Notes under the pieces: model-generated
The model's database searches: none
What the model saw: only the letters and a program-made list of their open reading frames with translations
What the model was told of the DNA's origin: nothing
Made by a program: the position numbers and the translations under genes
In this document: piece after piece, positions 17,327 to 25,973 of the stretch
How the letters are laid out: each line of letters starts with the position of its first letter
How positions within the stretch are numbered: the stretch's first letter is position 1
NCBI GenBank assembly: GCA_903850425.1
Contig: CAINLR010000001.1
Span: 62,001-126,000 of the forward strand
Direction: 5' to 3'
Source: an uncultured Verrucomicrobia subdivision 3 bacterium
Lineage (GTDB): Bacteria; Verrucomicrobiota; Verrucomicrobiia; Limisphaerales; UBA11358
DNA length: 64,000 nt

Positions 17327-18601
17327 ATGTCGAAACTGCCGTTTGAACTCCTGCTCGCGCTGCGCTATCTGCGCCCGCGACGGACGTTCGTTTCCATCAT
17401 CACGCTGGTCTCCATCGTTGGCGTGGCGCTGGGCGTCGCGGTGTTGATCATCGTCATCAGCGTCATGAGCGGGTTCGACCACGATCTGCGCGAAAAAATC
17501 CTTGGTTTCAACGCCCACCTCACCGTCACGCAGACCGACGTGCCGATCAAAAATTATGCGCAAACCGCGGCCACCGTGGCGTTGAACAAGAATGTCAAAG
17601 GGGTCTCGCCTTTCATCTTCGGGCCGGTGCTGGTGGAAACGCAGGGCGACACCAACCACACGCCCAAGCAGGACGCGCCGATGCTGCGCGGCATTGATCC
17701 GGCAACCGAAAGCAAGGTCAGCGAGCTGCCGCGTCAGGTCATCGCCGGCAAATTCGATTTGAGCGGGCACGGACTCATCGTCGGCGCGGGTTTCGCGCAC
17801 AGCCTGAAACTGCAGATCGGCGATCATCTTTCCATCTTTTCCGCCAGCGAGATCAATAAAATCCGCGACGCAATCAAGAACAAGGAGGACGTCTCTATTC
17901 TGCCGGGCGATTACGAGGTGCGCGGCATTTTCGACACCGGCTATTACGAATACAATGCGCGGGTCATCGTTACCTCGCTTGAAAACGCACAGGATTTGTA
18001 TGGTCTGGAGGATTCCGTTCACGGCTTGTTTGTGACACTGAACGATCCCTATCAAGCCGATGAAGTGAGTCAGCAACTGACGAAATCGCTGGGCGAAGAC
18101 TTCTATGTCAGCACCTGGATGGAGCAGAGTTCGGGCATCCTCAACGCGCTCATCGTGGAAAAGAACGTGATGTTCTATCTCTTGTTCTTCATCGTGCTGG
18201 TCGCGGCGCTGTGCATCCTGAGCGCGCAGATTACCTTCGTCATTCAGAAGACCCGCGAGATCGGCATGTTAAAAGCGCTCGGCGCGAGCAAACTGCAAAT
18301 CTCCGGCATCTTCCTGTTCCAAAGCGCCATCATCGGCGTCATTGGCGTCACGTCCGGTTTCGGCCTCGGCATGTTGGCCGTGCGCTATCGCAATGAGTTT
18401 CTGCATCTGATGCGGAGTGCGACCGGCTGGGAATTGTTTCCTGCGTCGGTCTATGGCTTCGGTGAATTGCCCGCGCTGATCACGCCGGGCGATGTGGCGG
18501 TGATTTGCGTTACCTCGTTTGTGATTTGCCTTCTGGGCGGACTGCTGCCCGCGTGGCGTGCCGGCCGGTTGAAACCCGTGGAGGCCTTGCGTTATGAATA
18601 A
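17327..18601 (+). CDS. lolC: Lipoprotein-releasing ABC transporter permease (LolC/E type)
   Basis: A 424-residue permease of the LolC/LolE-FtsX type. The N-terminal cytoplasmic helix and first span (LALRYLRPRRTFVSIITLVS, then VALGVAVLIIVISVMSGFD) precede a ~220-residue periplasmic domain. Three C-terminal spans follow, with the family motif KTREIGMLKALGAS. With the ATPase encoded next it should extract lipoproteins from the inner membrane for transfer to the outer membrane. Only one permease gene is present here, so the complex may be a homodimer or use a distant partner. Confidence 0.85.
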   Translation: MSKLPFELLLALRYLRPRRTFVSIITLVSIVGVALGVAVLIIVISVMSGFDHDLREKILGFNAHLTVTQTDVPIKNYAQTAATVALNKNVKGVSPFIFGPVLVETQGDTNHTPKQDAPMLRGIDPATESKVSELPRQVIAGKFDLSGHGLIVGAGFAHSLKLQIGDHLSIFSASEINKIRDAIKNKEDVSILPGDYEVRGIFDTGYYEYNARVIVTSLENAQDLYGLEDSVHGLFVTLNDPYQADEVSQQLTKSLGEDFYVSTWMEQSSGILNALIVEKNVMFYLLFFIVLVAALCILSAQITFVIQKTREIGMLKALGASKLQISGIFLFQSAIIGVIGVTSGFGLGMLAVRYRNEFLHLMRSATGWELFPASVYGFGELPALITPGDVAVICVTSFVICLLGGLLPAWRAGRLKPVEALRYE

Positions 18602-18606
18602 AGTGG

Positions 18607-18706
18607 AAAACATCGAACATTCAACCTTCAACAACCAACATCCATTGAACCGTGGATGCGCGTCGCTTTGGATGTTCGGTGTTGAATGTTGGTGGTTGAA
18701 TGTTTC
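18607..18706. repeat. Near-palindromic repeat between lolC and lolD
   Basis: Left arm at about 18607-18646 and right arm at about 18668-18706 are near reverse complements. Both are built from the words AACATTCAACC, CAACAACCAACATCCA and their variants. The loop is about 20 bases. The element fills the gap between two genes of one likely operon and would form a strong hairpin in the shared mRNA. Confidence 0.7.
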
Positions 18707-18730
18707 CCCTTTGGCCACGGAAATTTTGTC

Positions 18731-19405
18731 ATGAGCGATCTCATTCTGTCCGCCCGCAGACTTAAAAAAACCTACGTCGTCGGCAAACGCACGTTGGAAG
18801 TTCTGCGCGGCGTGGACCTGGAAATTCCGCGCGGCGATTTCGTGGCGTTGCGCGGCGCGTCGGGCACCGGCAAAAGCACGCTGCTCCATCTGATCGGCGG
18901 ACTCGACACGCCGAAGGCCGGCGAAATCATTTATAACGGCGAAAATCTCGCGGCGTATTCGGAAAGCCGCCTGACGAAATTTCGCAATCGCAGCGTCGGC
19001 TTCGTCTTTCAGGCCTATCATTTACTGCCCGAACTCACCGCGCTTGAAAACGTCTGTCTCACCGCGCGGATCGCCCGCCTGCCGGCGGCGGCGGCCGAAA
19101 AACGCGGCCGTGAATTGCTGGCGCGCGTCGGCCTCGGCGAACGGCTGGAGCACAAGCCCTCCGAACTTTCCGGCGGAGAACAGCAGCGCGTCGCCATCGC
19201 CCGCGCGCTCGTCAATGAACCGGAATTGCTGCTGGCCGACGAGCCGACCGGCAACCTGGATTCGCACACCGGCGGCGAAATCATCGAACTGCTCAAGGGG
19301 CTGCGGGCCGAAAAGCAAATGACTTTGATCATCGCCACACACGACGCCAAGGTTGCCGCCACCGCGCCGCGCGTGATCGAGCTGGTGGACGGGCTGATTA
19401 TCTGA
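18731..19405 (+). CDS. lolD: Lipoprotein-releasing ABC transporter ATPase
   Basis: A 224-residue ABC ATPase of the MacB/LolD class. Walker A is GASGTGKST, the Q-loop is VGFVFQAYHLLPELTA, the signature is LSGGEQQRVAIARAL and Walker B is LLLADEPTGNLD. It should power the adjacent Lol-type permease. The ATG at 18731 was chosen over an upstream in-frame start because it gives the family N terminus and lies outside the intergenic repeat. Confidence 0.9.
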   Translation: MSDLILSARRLKKTYVVGKRTLEVLRGVDLEIPRGDFVALRGASGTGKSTLLHLIGGLDTPKAGEIIYNGENLAAYSESRLTKFRNRSVGFVFQAYHLLPELTALENVCLTARIARLPAAAAEKRGRELLARVGLGERLEHKPSELSGGEQQRVAIARALVNEPELLLADEPTGNLDSHTGGEIIELLKGLRAEKQMTLIIATHDAKVAATAPRVIELVDGLII

Positions 19406-19479
19406 ACTCGTCGGCGGCGACGTGAGGAGTCTCTAATTTATCTGATGCCGCGTGACCTCGACTCCTACCAATTAAGAAC

Positions 19480-20064
19480 ATGAGCCAAGCCTACTGGGAA
19501 TCCCGTTATCAAGCCGCCGACATGCCGTGGGAGAAAGGGGCCGCGTCGCCCGGCTTGGTGGATTTTCTCGCGGCGCATCCCGAACTGCCCCGCGGCACCG
19601 TCTGCGTGCCCGGATGCGGCACCGGCCACGATGCCCGCGAATTCGCCGCGGCCGGTTTTGCGACCTTCGGTTTTGACATCGCGCCGAGCGGGATTCTGTT
19701 GGCCCAGGAGAAAACGAAACAAGCCGGTCTCGAGGTCACGTTTCAACTCGCCGATTTTCTGCACGATGAGCCGCCGCAGAAATTCGACTGGCTGTTTGAA
19801 CATACTTTGTTCTGCGCCATCCAACCTAAGGAGCGCGAGGAATATGTTCGCGCGGTGCGGCGCTGGCTGAAGCCGGATGGCAATTATCTCGCGGTGAATT
19901 ATCTGATTCCCGACGTGGACGGGCCGCCGTTCGGCACCACGCGCGAGGAAATCCGGCGCTGGTTTTCGCCGCACTTCGACCTGCTGGCCGAATGGGTGCC
20001 GCGCTCGTATCCCAACCGCACCAACAAAGAACGGATGTTTTGCTGGCGGCGGAAAGCGAGTTAA
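19480..20064 (+). CDS. TPMT-family SAM-dependent methyltransferase
   Basis: A 194-residue methyltransferase of the thiopurine S-methyltransferase family. It has the opening YWESRYQAADMPWEKG, the SAM-binding motif VCVPGCGTGHDAREFAAAGF and the acidic FGFDIAPSG. The bacterial family includes enzymes that methylate chalcogen or halide/thiol substrates; which one applies here is not visible. It lies 74 bases after lolD and 78 bases before the rhomboid gene, both gaps without clear signals except a partial repeat word at about 19419-19429. Confidence 0.85.
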   Translation: MSQAYWESRYQAADMPWEKGAASPGLVDFLAAHPELPRGTVCVPGCGTGHDAREFAAAGFATFGFDIAPSGILLAQEKTKQAGLEVTFQLADFLHDEPPQKFDWLFEHTLFCAIQPKEREEYVRAVRRWLKPDGNYLAVNYLIPDVDGPPFGTTREEIRRWFSPHFDLLAEWVPRSYPNRTNKERMFCWRRKAS

Positions 20065-20142
20065 CCGGCGCGCGCGTCGCCATGGAACTCTGGCCGCCGG
20101 AAAGCGGTTTGAAAAATTAGCCGCCGCCGTTACTATTCTGCC

Positions 20143-21039
20143 ATGCTTGAAGATCGTGACTATATGCGCCAGCCGGAATATCGCGACCCGATGTTCCGCG
20201 CGCCGGGTTGGTCTTGGACGCTGGTGCTGCTCATCGCCTACGCGGTGGTTTTTGTCGCGGAAATTCTCGTCTCGCCCGTGCCCCGGCGGCTGATTCCTGG
20301 CAATGCCTTTTGCGACACCTACCTCGCGCTCAGCAAAGAAGGAATTGAGCATGGCTTCGTCTGGCAACTCCTGACCTACCAGTTCATGCATGCGGGGTTG
20401 TTGCATCTGTGCTTTAATGCTTGGGCCATTTACGCGTTTGGCCGCGAACTGGAGCGGTTGCTCGGTGGCAAAAGGTATCTGGCGCTGATTTTCGCCAGCG
20501 GCGTGGTGGGCGGTGTCTTTCAAGTCCTGACCGCCATCCTTTGGCCGCAATTATTTGGTGGCTCGGTGGTGGGCGCGTCGGCGTGCGCCTTCGGCCTGGT
20601 GGCCGCCTTCGCCATGATCTTTCCCGAGCGCGAACTGATGATTCTGGTGGCCTTTGTGATTCCCGTGCGGTTGCGGGCCAAAACTCTGCTGATCATTTCC
20701 GCCGTGCTCGCTGTCGCCGGCATCGTCTTTTCGGAATCGGTTCTGGGCGGCAACGTCGCCAACGCCGCGCATCTCGGCGGCATGGCGATGGGCTGGTTTT
20801 TTGTGCGTAAAATTCTGCAAGTCGACTGGTCCCGGCTGACGGGAAAAATGCGCCCGGTCAAGCAAAACGAACCGCGCCGCCCATCGGTGCAACCGCAGCC
20901 TGAGAAATCTGAAGCCAATTTTTTGGAAGCAGAAGTGGACCCGATCTTGGACAAAATCTCCGCCCACGGCATCCAAAGCCTGACCGCCCGCGAACGCGAG
21001 ATCCTGGAATCGGCGCGCAAGAAAATGACCCGCTCCTGA
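20143..21039 (+). CDS. Rhomboid protease with C-terminal DUF6576-like tail
   Basis: A 298-residue intramembrane serine protease. Six or so hydrophobic spans contain the rhomboid landmarks: YQFMHAGLLHLCFNAWA, the catalytic-Ser region VVGASACAFGLVAAF (GxSx type) and the catalytic His in NAAHLGGMAMGW. A soluble tail follows the last span and ends with DPILDKISAHGIQSLTARE, which resembles the DUF6576 domain often fused to rhomboids (from memory). The substrate is unknown. Confidence 0.88.
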   Translation: MLEDRDYMRQPEYRDPMFRAPGWSWTLVLLIAYAVVFVAEILVSPVPRRLIPGNAFCDTYLALSKEGIEHGFVWQLLTYQFMHAGLLHLCFNAWAIYAFGRELERLLGGKRYLALIFASGVVGGVFQVLTAILWPQLFGGSVVGASACAFGLVAAFAMIFPERELMILVAFVIPVRLRAKTLLIISAVLAVAGIVFSESVLGGNVANAAHLGGMAMGWFFVRKILQVDWSRLTGKMRPVKQNEPRRPSVQPQPEKSEANFLEAEVDPILDKISAHGIQSLTAREREILESARKKMTRS

Positions 21040-21046
21040 GCCGCCC

Positions 21047-22021
21047 ATGCCCGCCGCAAAACTTCACGGCCAGGCCGTCCGCACGCTCGTGTTCTGCACG
21101 TTTTTATGGGCGTTGAGCTTTCCCGCGATGAAGGCGCTGTCGCTGGAGCAGCACACGCTGCTGCCCGACGCGGGCAGTTGGTTCTTCACTTCGCTCGGGG
21201 TCATGTATCGTTTTGGCGCGGCGGGACTGGTGCTGCTCTTGTTCAATGTTGCCGCGCTAAAAACCATTTCCCGCCGGGAGACGGAGCAGGGAATCGCGCT
21301 CGCGGTGTTCGGCGTGGCCGGAATTCTTTTCCAGATGGACGGACTGGCTTACACGCTCGCCTCCACGTCCGCCTTTCTGACACAGGGCTACTGCGTGTTC
21401 ATCCCCATGTGGGGGCTGATCATCCACCGCCGGCATCCCTCGCTGAAAATTTATTTAAGCACGCTCCTCGTGGTCATCGGCGTGGCGGTGCTCGCGGAGA
21501 TCAACTTCCATTCGTTCAAATTGGGCCGCGGTGAAATCGAAACACTGATCGCCTCGGTTTTGTTCACCGGGCAAATCCTGCTGCTCGAGAATCCGCGCTA
21601 CGCGGCGAACCGCGCCGGCAATTTTTCGACCGTGATGTTCCTGGCGATGGCGCTGCTCTGCCTCCCGCTCGTCTGGGCGACCGCCCCAAACGCCGCCGCC
21701 GGTTTGCACGCTTACTCTTCGCTGATGGCCGTTGGGCTGATGGCTTCGCTCGTCGTGTTCTGCACGGTTTTCGCTTACACGCTGATGAACCGTTGGCAAC
21801 GCCATGTGACCGCCACGGAAGCGGGCTTGATTTATTGCATCGAACCGGTCGTCGCCAGCGCGCTCGCGCTGTTCCTGCCGGGTTGGTTGTCGCACTGGGG
21901 CAACATAAATTACGGCAACGAACAGCTCACCTGGCGGCTGCTGCTCGGCGGCGGACTCATCACGGCGGCGAACGTATTGCTGCAATCGCGCTGGCTCGAA
22001 ACGGAAACCCCGAAAACTTGA
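21047..22021 (+). CDS. EamA/DMT-superfamily transporter
   Basis: A 324-residue membrane protein with about ten hydrophobic spans in two EamA-like halves. The first half includes FLWALSFPAMKAL and ASTSAFLTQGYCVFIPMWGL; the second half ends with the CIEPVVASALALFLPG motif typical of drug/metabolite exporters. The substrate cannot be inferred. It follows the rhomboid gene by 7 bases, so the two are probably transcribed together. Confidence 0.87.
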   Translation: MPAAKLHGQAVRTLVFCTFLWALSFPAMKALSLEQHTLLPDAGSWFFTSLGVMYRFGAAGLVLLLFNVAALKTISRRETEQGIALAVFGVAGILFQMDGLAYTLASTSAFLTQGYCVFIPMWGLIIHRRHPSLKIYLSTLLVVIGVAVLAEINFHSFKLGRGEIETLIASVLFTGQILLLENPRYAANRAGNFSTVMFLAMALLCLPLVWATAPNAAAGLHAYSSLMAVGLMASLVVFCTVFAYTLMNRWQRHVTATEAGLIYCIEPVVASALALFLPGWLSHWGNINYGNEQLTWRLLLGGGLITAANVLLQSRWLETETPKT

Positions 22022-22104
22022 ATGCGTGCGGTGGCTCCTTTCAAGCCGGCAGTCTGGAGCGAATCGCTTTTGCCAAAACTTTTTTTGAACGTTTTTTTGG
22101 TTAA

Positions 22105-22133
22105 TTGTCAAACATCACCAAAGCGTGAAAGAT
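22105..22133 (+). promoter_or_regulatory. Possible promoter of the Gld-like operon
   Basis: TTGTCA at 22105-22110 is followed after 17 bases by AAAGAT at 22128-22133, about 55 bases before the ATP-binding gene. The -10 match is weak, so this is only a candidate. Confidence 0.25.
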
Positions 22134-22188
22134 GCTTGTAACCATGTGTGTTTCCAGTGCGCCACGCCAAAATTGACCTTCGGTTGTC

Positions 22189-23130
22189 ATGATAAAAGTT
22201 CAGAACCTGACCAAGATATTTGGAACCAAACGGGCGGTGGACGGAATTTCTTTTTCCGTTGAACGCGGCGAAGTGCTGGGCTTCCTCGGTCCGAACGGCG
22301 CGGGTAAATCCACGACCATGCGGATGATCACCGGCTTCCTGCCACCCACCAAAGGCTCCATCACGGTCGGTGGCCACGACATCGTGGAGCAGCCGATTCC
22401 CGCCAAAAAGCTCATGGGCTATCTCCCCGAAAACGCTCCCGCCTACACGGACATGACCGTGTATGGCTTTCTGGATTTTGCGGCCGAGATTCGTGGCCTG
22501 CGCGGCGATGCCAAGAAGTCCGCCATCAACCGCGTCGTGGAATTGTGCTTCCTGAACTCCGTGCTGCATCAAAACGTGGACACGCTTTCCAAAGGCTACC
22601 GGCACCGCACCTGTTTCGCGCAATCCATCATTCACGATCCGGACATCCTCGTGCTGGACGAACCGACGGATGGTCTCGACCCGAATCAGAAACATGAAAT
22701 CCGTCAGCTCATCCGCCGAATGGGCGAGAAGAAGGCGATCATTTTTTCCACGCACATTCTTGAAGAAGTGGACGCGGTTTGCTCGCGCGCCATCATCATT
22801 GATCGCGGCACGATTGTGGCGAACGGCACGCCGGCGGAGTTGCGGCGCAAGTCCGAGTGGGCTGGCGCGGTGACGTTGCGGTTGAACAACGTGGCCGAAG
22901 CGGCGGTGCGGCAGAAGTTGAATCAACTGCGCGCGGCCAAAAAAATTTCAATGACGACGAATGGCGATCGCGTGACGGTGACGGTTTATCCGCGGGTCTT
23001 CGGCGACGGTGATCTGACGCGCGAAGTCATCGAGGCCACGAGTGGCTGGCCGGTGGAAGAGCTGCGCACGGAGGAAGGTCGTCTGGACGAAGTCTTCCGC
23101 AGTCTCACGATGCCGGACACGAAAAATTAA
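22189..23130 (+). CDS. ABC transporter ATPase (GldA-like)
   Basis: A 313-residue ABC-2-type ATPase. Walker A is GPNGAGKST, the signature region reads LSKGYRHRTCFAQS (a divergent form typical of GldA/CcmA-like ATPases) and Walker B is ILVLDEPTDGLDP. The C-terminal ~90 residues are the usual extra domain of this class. It heads an operon with an ABC-2 permease, a GldG-like protein and a DUF4340 protein. In Bacteroidetes the GldA/F/G set is needed for gliding; in other phyla its role is unclear. Confidence 0.9.
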   Translation: MIKVQNLTKIFGTKRAVDGISFSVERGEVLGFLGPNGAGKSTTMRMITGFLPPTKGSITVGGHDIVEQPIPAKKLMGYLPENAPAYTDMTVYGFLDFAAEIRGLRGDAKKSAINRVVELCFLNSVLHQNVDTLSKGYRHRTCFAQSIIHDPDILVLDEPTDGLDPNQKHEIRQLIRRMGEKKAIIFSTHILEEVDAVCSRAIIIDRGTIVANGTPAELRRKSEWAGAVTLRLNNVAEAAVRQKLNQLRAAKKISMTTNGDRVTVTVYPRVFGDGDLTREVIEATSGWPVEELRTEEGRLDEVFRSLTMPDTKN

Positions 23131-23159
23131 ATCCGAAACTCGAATTTCGAAATCCGATT

Positions 23160-23912
23160 ATGAATCCCGTTGGCAACATTAAAACCATTGCGAAGCGTGA
23201 ACTACGGGCCTATTTCGCATCGCCGGTGGCGTATGTGTTCATCGTCATTTTCCTGCTGTTGAACGGATTTTTCACGTTCATGATCGGCGGATTTTTCGAG
23301 CGCGGCGAAGCGTCGCTCGCGAACTCGTTTTTCAACTGGCACCCGTGGTTCTACCTGTTTCTGGTGCCAGCGGTCGGCATGAGGCTGTGGGCGGATGAAC
23401 GTCGTGTCGGCACCTTGGAATTGTTGCTGACGATGCCCATCGCGCCGTGGGAAGCCATCGTCGGAAAATTCGTCGCGTCCTGGCTGTTTCTCGGTCTCGC
23501 GCTGGTGCTGACGTTTCCGGTCGTGCTGACGGTGAATCATCTCGGCAGCCCGGACAACGGCGTCATTTTCGCCGCGTATGTCGGGAGCTGGCTGATGGCG
23601 GGCGCGTATCTGGCGGTGAGTTGCATCACGTCGGCCATCACGCGCAGCCAGGTGGTGAGCTTCATCATCTCGGTGGTCGCGTGTTTGTTCCTGATTCTTG
23701 CGGGCTTTCCGCCGGTCATCAATCTGCTGCAAAACCTGACGAACAACTGGCAATGGCTCGTGGATGTGGTCACTTCGTTCAGCGTCATTACGCACTTCGA
23801 AGGATTTCAAAAAGGCGTGCTCGATTCGCGTGACGTGATTTTCTTCCTGTCGGTGATCGGGTTCTCACTGTTCACCACCAGCGTGATTTTGCGAACGCAT
23901 CGCACCAACTAA
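23160..23912 (+). CDS. ABC-2 type permease (GldF-like)
   Basis: A 250-residue permease with six hydrophobic spans. It opens with IKTIAKRELRAYFASPVAYV, characteristic of the GldF-type ABC-2 permeases, and includes MRLWADERRVGTLELLLTMP. It pairs with the ATPase 29 bases upstream. A large near-palindromic repeat separates it from the GldG-like gene. Confidence 0.88.
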   Translation: MNPVGNIKTIAKRELRAYFASPVAYVFIVIFLLLNGFFTFMIGGFFERGEASLANSFFNWHPWFYLFLVPAVGMRLWADERRVGTLELLLTMPIAPWEAIVGKFVASWLFLGLALVLTFPVVLTVNHLGSPDNGVIFAAYVGSWLMAGAYLAVSCITSAITRSQVVSFIISVVACLFLILAGFPPVINLLQNLTNNWQWLVDVVTSFSVITHFEGFQKGVLDSRDVIFFLSVIGFSLFTTSVILRTHRTN

Positions 23913-23915
23913 TTT

Positions 23916-24065
23916 TAACCACGGATGAACACGGCTAAAAAAATCGCTCAAGGGTTTAAGCGTCGGATTGTTGACGCAGAAACGCCTCGACGCATCGCGC
24001 CTGAACGCTTTAATGCCTTGGCGTTTTGTTCTTATCCGTGTTTATCCGTGTCCATCCGTGGTTAC
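23916..24065. repeat. Foldback repeat between the permease and GldG-like genes
   Basis: The left arm (23916-23940) contains AACCACGGATGAACACGGCT. The right arm (24031-24065) carries ATCCGTG three times at 24034, 24044 and 24054, an exact 10-base period, and ends TCCATCCGTGGTTAC. The arms are approximate reverse complements around a ~90-base centre. The element fills almost the entire gap between two operon genes. Confidence 0.75.
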
Positions 24066-24074
24066 TGATTGAAT

Positions 24075-25973
24075 ATGCAAAAGAAGTCGCTCGAAACTAT
24101 TCTCTATTCCACCGCCGGCATCGGCGTGATGCTGGTAATGATTGTCGCGGTCAACGTCATCTTCGGCGCGAAGCCGGTGCGCGTGGACATGACGCAAGAA
24201 AGAGCTTACACGCTGTCCGCCGGCACGAAGGCGGTGCTCAAGAAACTGGACACGCCGATCAAAGTGCGTTTTTATTGCACACAAAGCGAAACGGCCACGC
24301 CGGAATCGGTTTATCTGAAAAGCTACGCGCGCAAGGTGGAAGACTTGTTGCAGGAATACAAACAGATTGCCGGCAAAAATCTGCTCATCGAGAAATATGA
24401 TCCGCAGCCGGACTCGGACGCGGAAGATTCCGCGCGGCTCGACGGCCTGGAACCGCAGCAGCTTAATCTCTACGACCGCTATTATCTCGGCCTCGCCGTG
24501 AGTCTCGCGGATGAGCGCGTGGCGATTCCGTTCCTCGCGCCGAATCGCGAGAAGTTGTTGGAATACGATCTCACGCGCGCCATCGCCCGCGTGTTCACGC
24601 CGGAGAAACCCACGGTGGGCGTGATGAGCGCGTTGCCAGTGTTCGGCGAGCCGAGCAATCCCATGATGATGCAGATGGGCCAGCAAGGCGCTCCGCCGTG
24701 GACGCTCATCGAACAATTGAAGCAGGACTTCACCGTGAAACGCGTGGAGATGACGGCAGATAAAATTGACGACGACGTGAAAGTTCTGCTGGTTATTCAT
24801 CCGAAAGAAATATCCGACAAGGCGCAATACGCGATTGATCAGTTCGTGCTCCGTGGCGGGAAATTGATCGCCTTCCTTGATCCGCAATCGGCAACCGCGA
24901 GCCGTCAACAAAACCCGATGATGGGCGGTCGTGGCGATTCGGCATCCTCATCGCTGGACAAATTATTGAAGGCTTGGGGCGTGCAGTTCGATACGAGCAA
25001 AGTCGTGGCGGATTTGAATTTCAAAATGCAATTGCGCAATCGCACCGGCCAGCCGATGGATGCGCCCGCATGGCTCGGCCTCACGGCAGAAGGCATCAAT
25101 CACGACGACATCGCGACGAGTCAGATTGATAACATCTGGCTGCCGATGTGTGGCGCGTTCATCGGCACACCGAGCGCCGGCCTCAAGGAAACCGTTTTGC
25201 TCAACAGCACCAAAGAGGCGCAGCTCGTGGATGGCTTCATGGCGAACATGGACGGTGGCAGTTTGCGCGAGGGCATCAAGCCTGCCGGTGTGAATTACAA
25301 GCTTGCCATCCGCCTGGACGGGAAATTCAAGACCGCTTTCCCTGACGGCGCACCGAAAGATGCGAGCGACACGAACAGCGTGGCCAAGGCGAGCGATTCG
25401 TTGAAGGAATCGAAAGTAGATACTTCCGTGGTGCTGTTCGGCGATTCAGATTTTATCGCCGATGAATTTTCGCTGCGCAAAATGGACAGTCCGTTCGGCC
25501 AGATGGTGAGCCAGTTGAATGCGAATTTGAATCTCGCACAGAACGTGGTCGAGCAGATGGCCGGTGACAGCAATCTCATTGGCGTGCGGAGTCGCGCGGC
25601 GCTGGCGCGGCCGTTCACCCTCGTGAAAAAGATGGAAGCCGAAGCGGAATCACGCGGCCAGGCGAAGGTTTTGGAATTGCAAAAAAGCTTGGAAGAAACG
25701 CAGCAGCGCTTGAGTGAGCTTCAGCAGCAGCGGCAGGACAAGGATCAGCGTTTCATTTTGTCCGCCGAGCAGAAGGCCGAGTTGGATAACTTCCGCAAAA
25801 AGCAAGCGGAGGTCAGCAAGGAACTCAAGCAGGCGCAGAAAGATTTGCGCAAGGAAGTCGTCTCGCTGGAGACGCGCGTCAAGTGGCTCAACATTCTCGC
25901 CATGCCGTTTGGCGTGACACTGGCCGGCGTGGGCATCGCTGTAATCAAACGCAAAAAGACCTCAGCCAAATGA
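24075..25973 (+). CDS. GldG-like substrate-binding ABC accessory protein
   Basis: A 632-residue protein with an N-terminal membrane span (TAGIGVMLVMIVAVNVIFG) and a large periplasmic domain of the ABC_transp_aux/GldG family (VDMTQERAYTLSAGTKAVLK, then KVRFYCTQ). A coiled coil (about 515-600) and a final span (LAMPFGVTLAGVGIAVI) close the protein. The ATG at 24075 follows a TTG that would add two residues. Its stop overlaps the DUF4340 start (ATGA), which implies translational coupling. Confidence 0.82.
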   Translation: MQKKSLETILYSTAGIGVMLVMIVAVNVIFGAKPVRVDMTQERAYTLSAGTKAVLKKLDTPIKVRFYCTQSETATPESVYLKSYARKVEDLLQEYKQIAGKNLLIEKYDPQPDSDAEDSARLDGLEPQQLNLYDRYYLGLAVSLADERVAIPFLAPNREKLLEYDLTRAIARVFTPEKPTVGVMSALPVFGEPSNPMMMQMGQQGAPPWTLIEQLKQDFTVKRVEMTADKIDDDVKVLLVIHPKEISDKAQYAIDQFVLRGGKLIAFLDPQSATASRQQNPMMGGRGDSASSSLDKLLKAWGVQFDTSKVVADLNFKMQLRNRTGQPMDAPAWLGLTAEGINHDDIATSQIDNIWLPMCGAFIGTPSAGLKETVLLNSTKEAQLVDGFMANMDGGSLREGIKPAGVNYKLAIRLDGKFKTAFPDGAPKDASDTNSVAKASDSLKESKVDTSVVLFGDSDFIADEFSLRKMDSPFGQMVSQLNANLNLAQNVVEQMAGDSNLIGVRSRAALARPFTLVKKMEAEAESRGQAKVLELQKSLEETQQRLSELQQQRQDKDQRFILSAEQKAELDNFRKKQAEVSKELKQAQKDLRKEVVSLETRVKWLNILAMPFGVTLAGVGIAVIKRKKTSAK

